DNA of 64,000 nt, taken from Pseudoscleropodium purum. Lineage: Eukaryota > Streptophyta > Bryopsida > Hypnales > Brachytheciaceae. Positions 24,748 through 36,557 of the stretch are shown one piece after another (the first letter of the stretch is position 1; each line of letters opens with the position of its first letter). The notes beneath the pieces are model-generated. The model was not told the DNA's origin and ran no database searches. It saw only the letters and a program-made list of their open reading frames with translations. The stretch lies in the NCBI GenBank assembly GCA_963969395.1, contig OZ017796.1:8062501-8126500 (forward strand). The letters run 5' to 3'. A program made the translations under genes and the position numbers.

Positions 24748-25536
24748 GATGTGATGACTGTCATTTTATCAACAAAGCTCAGATTTAAGAGATTTTTCTT
24801 ATTTCTAGAATTTATAGTGGTAAGAAGAAAGAGCTAAAGATTTTCAAAATACATTACAGAAGTCTATATGACATAAGCACCTCTTTTCAAAGAAAAATTA
24901 GGATATTTTCTTAAAATCATGCCTATACTAAAGCATAATACTAAAGCATAAGGAAGTATTTCACAAAATGTTTTAGAAATCACACCTTGATAGAAATAAA
25001 CTAACTAAGTTTACTAATGTGCACGATTCCATGAAGTGATAAAAAAAAACTTCATTGTTTTATTACTAATGTAATTTCCACTCCACTTCTTATTTGACTA
25101 GTACCAATTATATTAATTTACCAAAGTGATACTCTTTTGAATCAGCACAAGTCATATTATATTTTACCAATTTCAATATAAATGAAATTTCGCAAGTAAT
25201 CAATTTAGTACTTCTCCCTATTTGCTATTATGACAAAATCAATGCATAGTAAGGTAGTCTACTCTAAAAGTGCCCATATTCTTAAAGCAAGCATGATACA
25301 AAGGTACATTTCCTTTCTTTAATGAATAAATAGTGTATATGATTCCGAGAGTAGTTGCTTTTAGTGACTAGTGCATTTCAGCTTAAAAATTTGTAACTTA
25401 TTCCATGAAGGTCTACCAAATATGAAATAACTTGAATTGAATGCCAATTCCATTTGTCTCCCTATGAAAATTCATCAAAAATCGTTTCAAAGAGTTTAGC
25501 TTCTTTGAAAAGGCAATCAATTTTTAAATGGTCGCT
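24748..25536. other. AT-rich spacer
   Basis: No open frames, motifs or terminal repeats of note. Confidence 0.5.
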
Positions 25537-25540
25537 TTAA

Positions 25541-26495
25541 CCCCTAAAGGTCACAGACTATGTTTCCACCAAAAACACTCCAAAATTGTCACTTATGATA
25601 TAAGCACCAAATTTTAGATGAAAAATATTTTTGGACACATGTAACTGTAAGATCTTATAGTAAACTAGTTTGAAAAGATGTGAAATTTTTTTTAGAATTT
25701 TCCACCATATAGAATTATAGATTGCACGGTATTAATGTTTGAAGTGACAAAAATGATTTTTTTGACCTTGTGAAAATATGGGTAGCTACACTTCACAAGG
25801 TTACATTTGTACAAAAAAATGTCCAAAATGGTGGTTACACTTTGGATTCATTCTTGAAGGCAAGTTGTCTATATGCTTGAATTTTTTTTTATAATTTGGA
25901 ATTGCAAAACATATAGGAAAAAATAGTATATAGAAAGTATAAAAATAGTATATAAAAATAATATATTGAAAGAAGTACAAAGAAATTCAAAACACAAAAT
26001 TGTTAAAAATTGAATTATAAAATTGAAATTTGCCAATCCAAACAGTGGTATTGTAATAACAAACAATCTACATCATATATTTTTATTTTTTTCAAAAAAT
26101 ATTAAAAATTGAATAAAATAAAGGACTCCAAAGTTTATTTTTGAGTAGGGAATCTATAACTACTTGTAAACTAGAACACCTCATAACTTTCATCTTGTAA
26201 ATCAAAATGGATTGATTCAAAGATATATATATAGAAAATCAATTTCGAATTTTTATTTTTGAATAAGGTGATTTTAAAGAAATTTTTGGTTGCTCATTGA
26301 GTATTGTAAACTACATATTATACAATAACTTTTGAACCATGTACTCAAAAGTTATGAAAATTTTTGAGCCTTATAGTTACTCTTTGGGTACACGTTGTGT
26401 GAAAATTTTAGAAAAAAAGAAGTAAAAATTTCATTCATAGTGAGCTGCCCCGTAATTGTTGTGTTGCCAAAAAACACAATTTTGACCTTTAGGGG
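25541..26495 (+). mobile_element. TTAA-flanked 955-bp element, copy B
   Basis: This is the best-preserved copy. TTAA lies at 25537-25540 and 26496-26499, and the termini CCCCTAAAGGTCA and TGACCTTTAGGGG are perfect inverted repeats of 13 bp apart from spacing. It lies inverted to copy A and in the same orientation as copy C. No coding capacity is visible (the longest frame is about 65 codons of low complexity), so it would need a transposase in trans. Confidence 0.78.
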
Positions 26496-26499
26496 TTAA

Positions 26500-29342
26500 G
26501 AGCAAACAACCTTACACTAAAATGGTCATGATAGATTGTACGACTTGAATTTACCAAAGTCACTCTATTTCTGGATTAGTGTAGATTGAAATATTCTTCT
26601 TTTGACCTAATTTCTGGCAATTTCTTTTTTTTTGTGGTGACACTATTTCTCTGGGTAGGTGACGCAAAATTCCCCTGTCACTAGTACGGCAAATCCATGC
26701 AGTGCTTGCAGACACATTCCGAATGTCACCTCATACGGCTCATACGCTGCAGACCAGACAGCTGAATGACAACTGATCGCATCCCTTCATCTCGCTTCTA
26801 GCAGTATGGCTCCCCTCGTAAGCCCCATCCGGGCTCCGTATCGCTTTCCGACGGTGCCCCTTCAGTTCCTTCTATCCGCCGCACTGCCTGCTTTCTGAAA
26901 ACCAGGCTTTGAGCAAAGCTTCCGGCATCCAGGAATTCCAGGCAATTGACATTCTGGCGCGTGAGGGCGGGCGGGCCTGCAGGAGTGCAAAAGCGAGTGG
27001 GTCCTCGGAAGCGCACTCAGCTTTCCAGCGAGACACTGAAACTGCTGCCAACCTTTATTATCTGCAGGAGATGGGCACGGCGGGAGGACTTTGGGACGCT
27101 TACGGCAGCGGACGCGGACGGACGGTGACTTCGCCATCGAAGGGCCATCGACTGGCTGTCGAAGGGGAATCGACGACCGTCGACGGCCGTCGACAGGACC
27201 CGATCGAGTCCGCCAACCAAGATAAAGTGGGCCACTTGCCACTGCAGTAGCCTGATCAGCCCAGGGCCGGCCGCTCCGTCCGTCATCCTCTGTCCGTCAA
27301 TCGTAAGCTTTGGATGCAACTGAACTTGAGGTGCGCATGGGAAACGGTTCCTGCAGATCCCACGCTAGCCTGGCCCCGCATGCCATGCTGCTCCCTGAAG
27401 CTTATTATCATTTTGCCTTTCCACACAGAATAACTTACTTAAGTCAATACCTGGCAGCAATCCAAAAGTCGCCGTGGAGGGAACCAGCCAGTCTGCAAAG
27501 TGCGCAATTGAACCTGCCCCCTGAAACGATGCTGAGAACATGTTGGAAGACTTTCTCTGGTATTGCAGAAAGAGAGAATGCACCTACGAGTCCAAAAATT
27601 GAATCGTACTTGAGTGAGTACCCATATATATATCACGTAAGCGATGTTCTTCCAGGGTTAATATGATCTCCAAATGGATATGTCTTCAGTTGGACCATGC
27701 AGTATTGAGTGCACGGTCCCACGATAGGTGAGTAAAACCATGTACGCATTGTGTATTCTTTTAGTGTTAGACTGTGATGTGATTGACTAATTGTGTAGTA
27801 GAAAGACGGTGGAACAATAAATTGGTAAGGAGAGGATGGACGAATCTTGTAGGAGCCGACAAGGAGATGTTCAAAAAGGTTTTCTAGGGGATGGCCTGTA
27901 CATCCATGTAAAATTGTTAATGTTTTCCCTTGCGACGTTGCCGTCTGAATCACAGTTATCAAATATTCATTAGAGAATGCAAAGAGTTTGAGACTAATAA
28001 TCACTAATGCTATTTTAGAATTTATAAAATGCTACACCGGAATTCTTATCATCTTATTAGGAGTAGGTAGAGTAGCACTCACTACCTATGTGGTTATGCC
28101 TTTATGACAAAGACAATAAAAACTACTCCAATAGACTCTTTATTCACTTTGACAGAAAAAACTTCTTACGTCTCTATCTTTTTTACCTCTTCTTTCGACA
28201 AATACCTTGTGCGTTACAAATTACTGTGGGCTATCCTGCATGGATGTGTGTTGGCACGTTCTTTTGAAAAGTGGAATTCAGTGTCCTTCTCAGATAGGAG
28301 CTCAGAGACACACAGGTATGTGGAAAATAAAATGGCCCGACCAATTGAGCACTGGGGTGAATGATCGTACTTTCTGGAAATTTTTTTGGGGACGAATGGC
28401 AGGGAGCGTCGGTCACTGTCTCATTGCAGAATGCGAGAGAATGACAGCACAACTGAAAGCCACCGCAGCCTGCGAATGAATATTGTGAGGACAGTCAAGC
28501 AAAGCCGGCAGAAACTCGCAAAAGCTGAATGGCAGAAGTTGCAAAGTAAGCAATGATGATGATCGCAAGTTAATGCAATCCCGGTGCACGTGAAAAGTAG
28601 GAATGGTTGAATCAGTAGCAAGTTCGACTGATTTTGGATCAGATGGCGCCTTTGCATAGGCCGCGACGCCGGGGTTGCGATGGGCTTCAGCGCCGAGGTG
28701 AAGTGTCGCCGGAGTTCAGTTGAGGCCATGATTACCAATAATTTTTCAATAGGAATTTATGACCTCGCAGAAACAAGTATCACACGTCCAATTACTTTCG
28801 GCAACGGACTTCTGCAGCTGACATGTGGCAAACTCAACGGAGCAGTTGATGGCAGAGTCAGCGCAAGACAGGAGATCCCTTTTGGACGAGCAACCAACAA
28901 GGGCATGATTCGTGGCCTGCCTTCCACCCAGACGACATTCATCCAGTCACATAAAAACATTCATGCAGCCAGCAAAGATATTATAACGACGAAATTGCCT
29001 GCAAATTCATCACCGGCCTCTCACATGATCCACATAAGTAACGCCTCGCCAGAACCGAAAGCCATTGCACCTCGCTTCGGTCTCTTCGTCCGGCCTGCCT
29101 GCCTGCCTGCCTGCAGCCTGCCAGCTAGTACAGCGTGGTCGTCGTCTTGGACCAGCCACTTCTGAAAAGCTCACGGTTGTCCTGAGCTTCACTACCATAG
29201 GCCCCAGCTGGCGCGCTTCATGATAGGAGCTCGCACCTGTGGGTGATATTTATGCACGCACTTCACATCTAGGGCTGGACTCTGCTGAGTCATTCGTTCA
29301 GTCTGCTGGCTAGCTTGTGTGATTCGAGTGATCTACTACTAC
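26500..29342. other. Mixed-composition stretch, unassigned
   Basis: From about 26.7 to 27.4 kb and again from 28.6 to 29.3 kb the DNA is less AT-rich than its surroundings and carries overlapping open frames on both strands, none with a motif I recognise. At 27130-27210 the motifs TCGAC and CGTCGAC recur several times, and a CCTG microsatellite lies at about 29092-29112. This could be gene-derived or an old insertion; I cannot decide. Confidence 0.35.
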
Positions 29343-29567
29343 CTTAGTTCTCATGAAGTCTGGAATTGCCTTGGTGATCAACGGAAGGATCGGAATTGAA
29401 GCCCACGCAGGTGTGTGTTCTTCTCCCTCAAAGGCTTCCAACAACATCACCAGCTGTTGGACGTCATGGTTTGGTCCTTGCGGCCGTGACGTTGCAGTTG
29501 CAGTTGCAGTGCATTTCCTGGTGCAGCTGTTGGATGCCTCTGTGGGAGATGAACATACTTCTGCCAT
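29343..29567 (-). CDS. Candidate first exon of an unidentified gene
   Basis: From an ATG at 29567 the frame runs 75 codons leftwards to an AAG|GTAGTA splice donor at 29343/29342. The product starts with a Ser/Thr/Cys-rich, low-complexity stretch with an Ala-Thr repeat. It then has a helical-looking segment (QQLVMLLEAFEGEE) and a hydrophobic stretch (SIPILPLITKAI). Upstream context of the ATG (GAAATGGCA) is favourable. No downstream exon could be placed and the opposite strand is also open, so this is tentative. Confidence 0.22.
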
Positions 29568-30873
29568 TTCGACCAGCGCGCGTGAACGAAATTTCGAACC
29601 TAGACACGCAGTCTTCGTCGCGTTGTTACAAGTGTAGCCCCTGCTACCCTAGCCTCTACTTCGAGCTGGATACTGATGGCACAAACTAGCTGTGCGGCCG
29701 CTGACCGTACCGTGCCATTTGTGGTGATCGGTCGAATTTGGGTTTTGAATTAGTTACAATAGCATTCGTTGTATGCAGTGGTGAGTTTCAGAGCGCCAAT
29801 ATTGTGAAAACTCGGACTAATGTACTTTCAGTTGGGTCACTGAAACTGCTACAACTTGCCCTGAAATCCGCCATTTTAACGAATATTTGATTAGTTTGGT
29901 GTTTCATTGCCGATCATGAGAGCTACTTCTGACTTTTGATTCATCGCAGATTACTAGATCTTACTGGCAGTAGGTTGATACTAGCCACTCTGTAGTTCGC
30001 GCATACAGAATTGTGTCACTAGCTCGTCGCTGCTTCAAATTCGAATTCCCGGATAATTTCTGTTAATTTTTCAGTGACACTCGTGTTTAGTTTTCCCGTT
30101 CAGTTTGTCAAAATTCGACGGTGTAGCTCTTGCTTATGGTAAGTTTTCTAGTTTGAATTAACGATACTTACTGCAACAAACTCGATGTCTGATCTAGATG
30201 TCGCAATCTTTCAGGCAAGTGTACATGCCGGACCCTCATATATATCAACTGGTGAGAGTTTGGAATCAGTTCTTGCATCGCCTACACCCGCATTGTGCAA
30301 CTCAATTTTGCGCAAGAGAAAATACGTACTGAAATCGCTAGCAACATACGATTACCTGTAATATGCCGTCGTTGTCGCATTTCCTCGTCACGAGCACGTA
30401 CAACATCCCCGACGATGGCACCTCTTGTATTGCAGTTAATTGTATAGAATACGAGAGACAGACCCGTCTATTGCTCTAGCACCTGAGAAATCCAGTTCGT
30501 TACTCACGGGTGCAGTTTACGAGGCAGACAGTGCAGTGGAGCTAGCCGATTAGCTAGCTAGATTCATCACGCGGAGGAACATTCATTTGGCAGCCGAATT
30601 GTTTGTCAACGAATTCAGCAACAGTAGAACTGTTGCTACTAGATCCAACAACTTGAGCGCGTACATGCCGTGGTAACATATATTCCGAATAAGCTTTTTC
30701 CCAATCTTGAATTCTCGTACGTCTTGCAACTTCAAAACTTTCAAGCATCAGCTGACCAAGGTATGGGCATACATGGTGAACGGGTAGTAGAAGAAATTAA
30801 TGGTTGATAGTAATTACTGAACGTGTGCAATTCTATGAGTTCACCATTTTGAATGACTGTTCATTAAGATATA
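29568..30873. other. Intergenic, with one small coding-like frame (30554-30748, minus)
   Basis: The minus-strand frame at 30554-30748 starts with ATG and encodes 64 residues rich in charged and Ser residues (for example RRTRIQDWEKAYSEYM). It has codon-like composition but no family I know. The rest shows nothing clear. Confidence 0.3.
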
Positions 30874-31291
30874 TGGTAGAACCACCCATAGTCGACTACT
30901 TTAGCGATTCCACATATGTTCTGGAATCAGGAGCAGTACAAGTGCACAAGGTAATGTAAATTTTCTACCATGTCGAAAGATAGTAATCACGAGGATTGCA
31001 ATTTTTTTGGTAATTTTTTGCTTTGAATTGAAATTATTGTGAATATTGGACGTCATTAGCGAGTCCAAATCCATAACTGATATGTAGAATCTTCTTCATC
31101 TGATTAGTTCAAGAACTGCTTTCTTGTGAACTACTTTGGAATAGGTGTCATGACTTCATTAGTCTCAACTTTTAAAAAGAAAAAAACAACATTCTAAGCT
31201 TTAATTGAAAATTTGTTTCAACCTTCGTTGGAAAGAGTACATTTTGCAGATTAGAAATGGGGTTCGTAGTTGGCAATGGGTGGTTCTACCA
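30874..31291 (+). mobile_element. 418-bp element with perfect 16-bp inverted ends
   Basis: The left end is TGGTAGAACCACCCAT (30874-30889), and the right end (31276-31291) is its exact reverse complement. The interior has no coding frame. A diverged second copy lies at 32232-32607. No convincing target duplication could be read at the borders (at most TA), so the superfamily is open. A further half-motif ATGGGTGGTTGTA occurs at about 31325. Confidence 0.7.
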
Positions 31292-32231
31292 AATTTTTTG
31301 TTTCATATGTTTTTTGCTTAATGTATGGGTGGTTGTATTGTGCTACATTTGGGAAGAATCAACGACTAGTTCAAAGTGAGCTTGTGGAATTGAAAAATTA
31401 GTTGTAATTTGGAAATATAGGCAAAAAAAAAATGGTAAAAAGATCTTTACAATTTCTATTTAGAATTAAAAAATAGAAAAAATAACCGAACTTTATACTC
31501 AAAAAACTTCTAAATGCTAGTATTGTGTATGTTAATTTCATTCAAATGGTTGTATTCTAATACTTTGCTACCTTAAGATGCAATTGTTTTGATGTACAAA
31601 TCCATATGTATCTTGGATTTTAGGCCTTTAATTATTTGAACATATATATCACAAATTCTTATAAAATTTTTTGTTACTTCATGAAATTGACTTTTGTGTC
31701 AATTTTTGGTGCTATTTCTAGATAAACTTTGGAAGTGAACACCTCTTCAAATTTGCACCAAAGTCTTTTTGTTTCTTATAGTTGCAAAGAAATGCATTCT
31801 ATTCCATCATAGCAATCTTGGACAATAAATTTTTGGTTAATATTTGACAATAATTGGAGCATATCATGATACTTGGAAATGTCCAATCCATGATTTGACA
31901 CTCAAGTTGCCAAAATTTTCACGTCAAAGATCCACATCACTTCACACCATTCACAAGATGACATGTGGCCTTCTTTTCTTTTCTTTTTAAAAATGACTTA
32001 TTTATTTGTGCCGAATCTGACCTTCACGGAGGGTAATGGCCATCAGAATTGTGCAGAACCTGCTTTTTCAAATCGGCGTTCAGGTTTTGAAGGAAGCAAG
32101 CTCGTAACAGACTGGCCAGCCATATATGCCGTGCAGCAGTGGGTTTTGTACACGCGCTCAATCCGCCCATTTAAAAATAAATAAAAAAACCTATCCTAGA
32201 AAGTGAATTTTGTGTTCTGCAGGGTAACTAA
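31292..32231. other. AT-rich spacer between the two related elements
   Basis: The only longer frame (31963-32184, plus) has no recognised motif. The lone half-terminus near 31325 hints that the spacer may itself derive from a larger version of the family. Confidence 0.4.
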
Positions 32232-32607
32232 AGGTAGAAACACCTATAGTCTTCCATATATAATCTATAGTAGTAGAAGGTAATGTAAATTTTTGACCAT
32301 GTCAAAAGATAGAAATCATGGGGATTGCAATTGTTTTGATAATTTTATGCTTTGAATTGAAATTACTATGAATTTTGGAATTCGGTAGTTGGTCCAAACC
32401 CATACCTGATATTTAGAGTCTTCCAATTCCAATCATTCAAGAACTACTTCATGCTCACTACTTTGGGACATGTGGCATGACTTGATTAGTCCCAATTTTG
32501 AAAGGAGAAAAAACACATTTAAAGTTTTGGTTGAAAATTTGTTTTAGGAAGTAGTACCCCCTATAAATTGGGTATGGGTCCTTGGTTGGGAATGGGTGGT
32601 TCTATCA
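32232..32607 (+). mobile_element. Diverged second copy of the GGTAGAACCACCCAT element
   Basis: This copy is collinear with 30874-31291 and in the same orientation: GTAATGTAAATTTT, GCTTTGAATTGAAATTA, CATGACTT.ATTAGTC and GAAAATTTGTTT are shared in order. Its left end is decayed (GGTAGAAACACCTAT), and its right end (ATGGGTGGTTCTATCA) keeps all but one base. It is about 40 bp shorter than the first copy. Confidence 0.65.
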
Positions 32608-34832
32608 CAATTGTAAAACAAAGTCTCCTATTTTGTGCCATTTTAATTATATATTTTTCACTCCTCCTAGCTAATTTGGGGTCTTTAATTGCAAATATGA
32701 ATTCAAAATTTTTAAATATGACAAATATGTGGCAAATAAAAAACTTTTGTATTTGCCCTAGGAAGAAATGCACCCTATAAGGCCTTCTTTGTAGGACAGA
32801 TTTAGCGTCATGCCTAATTATTTTTGTTCATAGTTCAATGTTCACAATCTAACTTATTTCACTACAAAACACAAGCCTCTCTTTTGAATTTATGGCGAAT
32901 TTGATTAAAATGGTGGTATTCCATGTGCCATTTTCACACCCTAACATCTAAGACAAGTATACATTGCTAACATCTAGACCGGTTTTAGATTTCAGAAATC
33001 TAGGACTAAGATAGTCATCAGATTGAGCAATCTGAAAAAATCTAGGATTGATCTAGATTTCAGATATCTAGGAGGTATGTATATTTCAAAAATCTAGTAC
33101 CAGCATAGATTCTAGTAAAAAAAAAATTCAAATTGTACGCTCTAAACTACTAAAAATGCCAATTTAACATAATACTGCCATTTTAATGAAATTGGCCATA
33201 TTTGTGCAATTTATATGATGATATTATCCCCTAAATGCCCAAGGCACAATATTTGGGTGTTCACTAAATTTTGAAGTTAAATAAAATCATACCAAAGTAT
33301 TATTGGAATACTTTTTTAAATCGATGTATCCTTTAACCCTATAAAGATGTTGTGGACCAAAATGGACCAATGATGACAAAGAATTCATGTAAGATAGAAG
33401 TGCATATATTCATTTATGATATTTTTGTGAAGATGGGAGGTCTTGCATGGTATTTTGACTTCCAATGAGTATTTTGGGTATTTTTTTTAAGTAGATGATT
33501 CATATTATACCAAAATGGATGATTTCCATAGTAAATAACCCATCCTTACGAGGTGAAAGTCTACTTCAAGCATCAAAAATTTGATTTTGAAAAAGCATAT
33601 TTATAATTTTGTCTATTGAAGGTTTTGTATTATTGTACAAAGGTGTCCATTGCAAATGTTTTTTAGTATTAGAAACACTTCTTCTTTTAGATATGAGCCT
33701 CAAATACACTAAATCATGGGGATAAATCACATATGAAATTCATCAACTGTTAAATTTTTTAGCAACCCAAGATGGGTCAATCCATTTTTAGAATGTCTAT
33801 TTTTTGAACTTAGAATGTAAAGAGTCATTTGAATTTAGACTCATTCTCAACAGAATTAAGTTAGCTATTTAGTCTCGTATCTAGCGATGTTTTCAAGTTT
33901 AGAAGAAAAGTCACTTTTGAATTTACAAAAATTTACAAAGCATGGGTAGTTTGGGGGCTATAGCAAAGAGTCATTGCCTAAGGAAACTCTAGCCAATGAG
34001 GTGGGGGCATGTGTTCATAGGCAAGCATGGTCAAAATTGTACCACCTAATATTAGCAAGTCTACACCCAACTTTTGAGATGCATTTAACTCCTTTTCAAT
34101 GTGTTGCCCGATAGTAGATGAGACCTAGAACATCATTGCATTCTCCCTTTTTTTTTAACTCTGTCTAGTTCATGGATATAAACAACGATTGGAATGCATA
34201 TTTTGTACTTAGATTTGAGCTATTTTTCAAAAAATTCTCCTATTGTGTATCTTTTCTTAAATTCCTTCATTCTACCATGCTTGATTTTAAATTTTGGCTC
34301 CAAATTTGTAACAAATCTTCTATTTTTCTCATTAATTTTTGAAATTTAACAATGAAGTGATCACTATTATAAGACCATTTTTTCACTCATTTTTGGTCCA
34401 AAAAATATGAGACCTATTTCCATATATGACAAACTTGGTTACTTTGAGAATTATTATAGGATACCAACTTTTTTAATTGTCATGTGTCCAAAAGAGCTAA
34501 TCAAAGCACAAATTTGGCTACTCAAAAATATGGAATTCAAAAATTACTACATATCAAATATACATTTAATATGTAGTATCTTTTACTTTTATGTTATAAT
34601 CTTCCAATTAATGACTTGGATTGAAACTAAACTTTGTATAGATGATAAGGACTTGGCTTTTTCTACAAAATCCTACAATTCATTTTGCCTAAAAATGACT
34701 CATGTTACTTTACAAAATTGAGATCCAAAACACCTATTAAATGGCTGAAAATTTTTAAGAGGAAAAATAAATTCTAGAGTAGATTTTGAAAAACTATAGA
34801 TTGATCATCATCATGCATGCTACATTTTTTAA
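32608..34832. other. AT-rich repeat DNA
   Basis: At 32985-33110 the phrase TAGATTTCAGA(A/T)ATCTAG recurs in a short imperfect array. Near 33339 a TTAACCCTATAAAG resembles an end of the TTAA family, but no partner end was found. No gene is supported. Confidence 0.45.
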
Positions 34833-35769
34833 CCCCTAAAGGACAAAGGATGTTTTTAGGCCCAAAATTGCTTCAAAGTACTTCAATCAAAAGCAAGGCT
34901 ATAATCTTCATCTATATTTATTCATTAACAAATCCAATAGTAAGATCATTTGGTTAATTTTTTAGAGTATCCCATCCTAAAATTTCAAAATAAAAGACTT
35001 TACCTATTGAAAGATTGAGTCACTTGAATTTCAAAAAGAAGTATTTTCAACTATTTCCAAAAGGTTAGATTTTATCTTTCAAACTTCTTACACAAAAATG
35101 TATAGATCCTAATCATCCTACAACTTATTACTCTCTATAATATATTGAAGAAATAAGTTGGAAATACCTATAAAAATTTCAAACAAAAAATATTTCATAT
35201 TCATCCTTGAAAAAAACAAATTGTAAAAAGAAGTAGAATATGATTTAAAATACTAAATTGTTAAGAATTTTAGTTAGGGAATTGAAAGTGTCAATCCCAA
35301 TGGTTGAAATTTTGTAATAAAAAATCTACATGCAATGCTTTTCTTTTTAAAAATTTTGAAAGTTGAGTAAAATAAAAGACTTCAAAGTTTATTTTAGAGT
35401 AGAGATTCTAGACCTACTAACAAACTAAAACTCTTCATAACTTTCATCTCATTAATCAAAATGGAATGATTCAAAGCTTTCCATATATACATGAATTTTA
35501 GAAAGCAAGTTCAAATTTTTATTTCTTAAAAAAAGATTTGTTTAGAGCTACCTAAGTTGCTTGTTGAACATTAAAAATTACATATCTTGCATTAATTGTT
35601 TAACCATGTATTCAAAAATTATGAAAATTATTGTACCTTAAAGCTATTCTTTAGGCAAATGTTGTGTGAAAATTTTAAAGAAAAAAAATAAAAATTTCGT
35701 TAGTAGTAAGCTATCAAAAATTGTTATGTTGCCAAAACAATGACAAAATGTAGTTTACACATTTAAGGA
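34833..35769 (+). mobile_element. TTAA-flanked 937-bp element, copy C
   Basis: TTAA lies at 34829-34832 and 35770-35773. The left end CCCCTAAAGGACA matches copy B; the right end CATTTAAGGA is decayed. The interior follows copy B in order (for example AAAGACTTCAAAGTTTATTTT, CATAACTTTCATCT, TGTTGTGTGAAAATTTTA). No coding frame is present. Confidence 0.7.
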
Positions 35770-35773
35770 TTAA

Positions 35774-36557
35774 CCTTATTAATATTTTTCATGACCTCAA
35801 TTTTATTGTAAATGCATTTGAAATGGTCATCAAGGATTTGCATTAATTATATTGCAAATTGAGAATTTTTTCACTCTAATACCAATTAGATAAAACTTTA
35901 TACCTTAATTAAATGGAAACTATAAAATAATTCTTAAAATCATGTTTGGTCCTTTTTCCACCTCATTTACTTTCAACATTATTTTGGAATTATATATATA
36001 TACATAAATTGTGTTCTTTATCTATAGTTTGCAATGATTTTGATAATTCTTTTAGTTCATTAGAGAAAATTTAGACTCTCTAAAGAGTTGTCATTACCAA
36101 AAATTTCAAGTCTTGAGTGGGCTATTTGACACTTTGACTTTGACTCCATGTCAAAATGTGCAATTGCAAAAAAATATTAGGCCAAGCTAGCTCACAAAGA
36201 AACTATTAGTGAAAGTCAACTTGCATGCCATGTTTGATTTTTTATTATTTATTATTATTTTTTTAAATATTAAATTTTTTTGCTATATTTGCACATTTAC
36301 CAAAAGTCAAATGGCCTTCTCCAAGGCCTGGACTATCTCTAATGTTTTTTATTGACTAGATGTACAAATACAACAAAGAGTGAAAATTAAAAAATCATAT
36401 TTTGAATTTAAAAAACAAACAAAAAACAATGCACCACAAAATTGCTTTAACTCTTTAAATTCTTATCATTTTTTGACAATGGAGGTTTTCAATGAATTAT
36501 CCCACTTTGATATTTTTTTGCACATGGATGTGCTTGAAATTTTTAATTACAATCTTT
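35774..36557. other. AT-rich spacer
   Basis: No gene, terminal repeat or array recognised. Confidence 0.5.

Noticed and set aside
14551..26500. Missing HPR1 exons hidden in a long intron
   Set aside because: No block of the second half of HPR1 was recognised, though short exons could be missed by eye.
28680..29165. 161-codon plus-strand frame
   Set aside because: It contains low-complexity CCTG repeat translation, has no motif and overlaps equally open minus-strand frames.
32858..32880. CACTACAAAACAC as a second CACTA terminus
   Set aside because: No paired TAGTG end and no 3-bp duplication were found.
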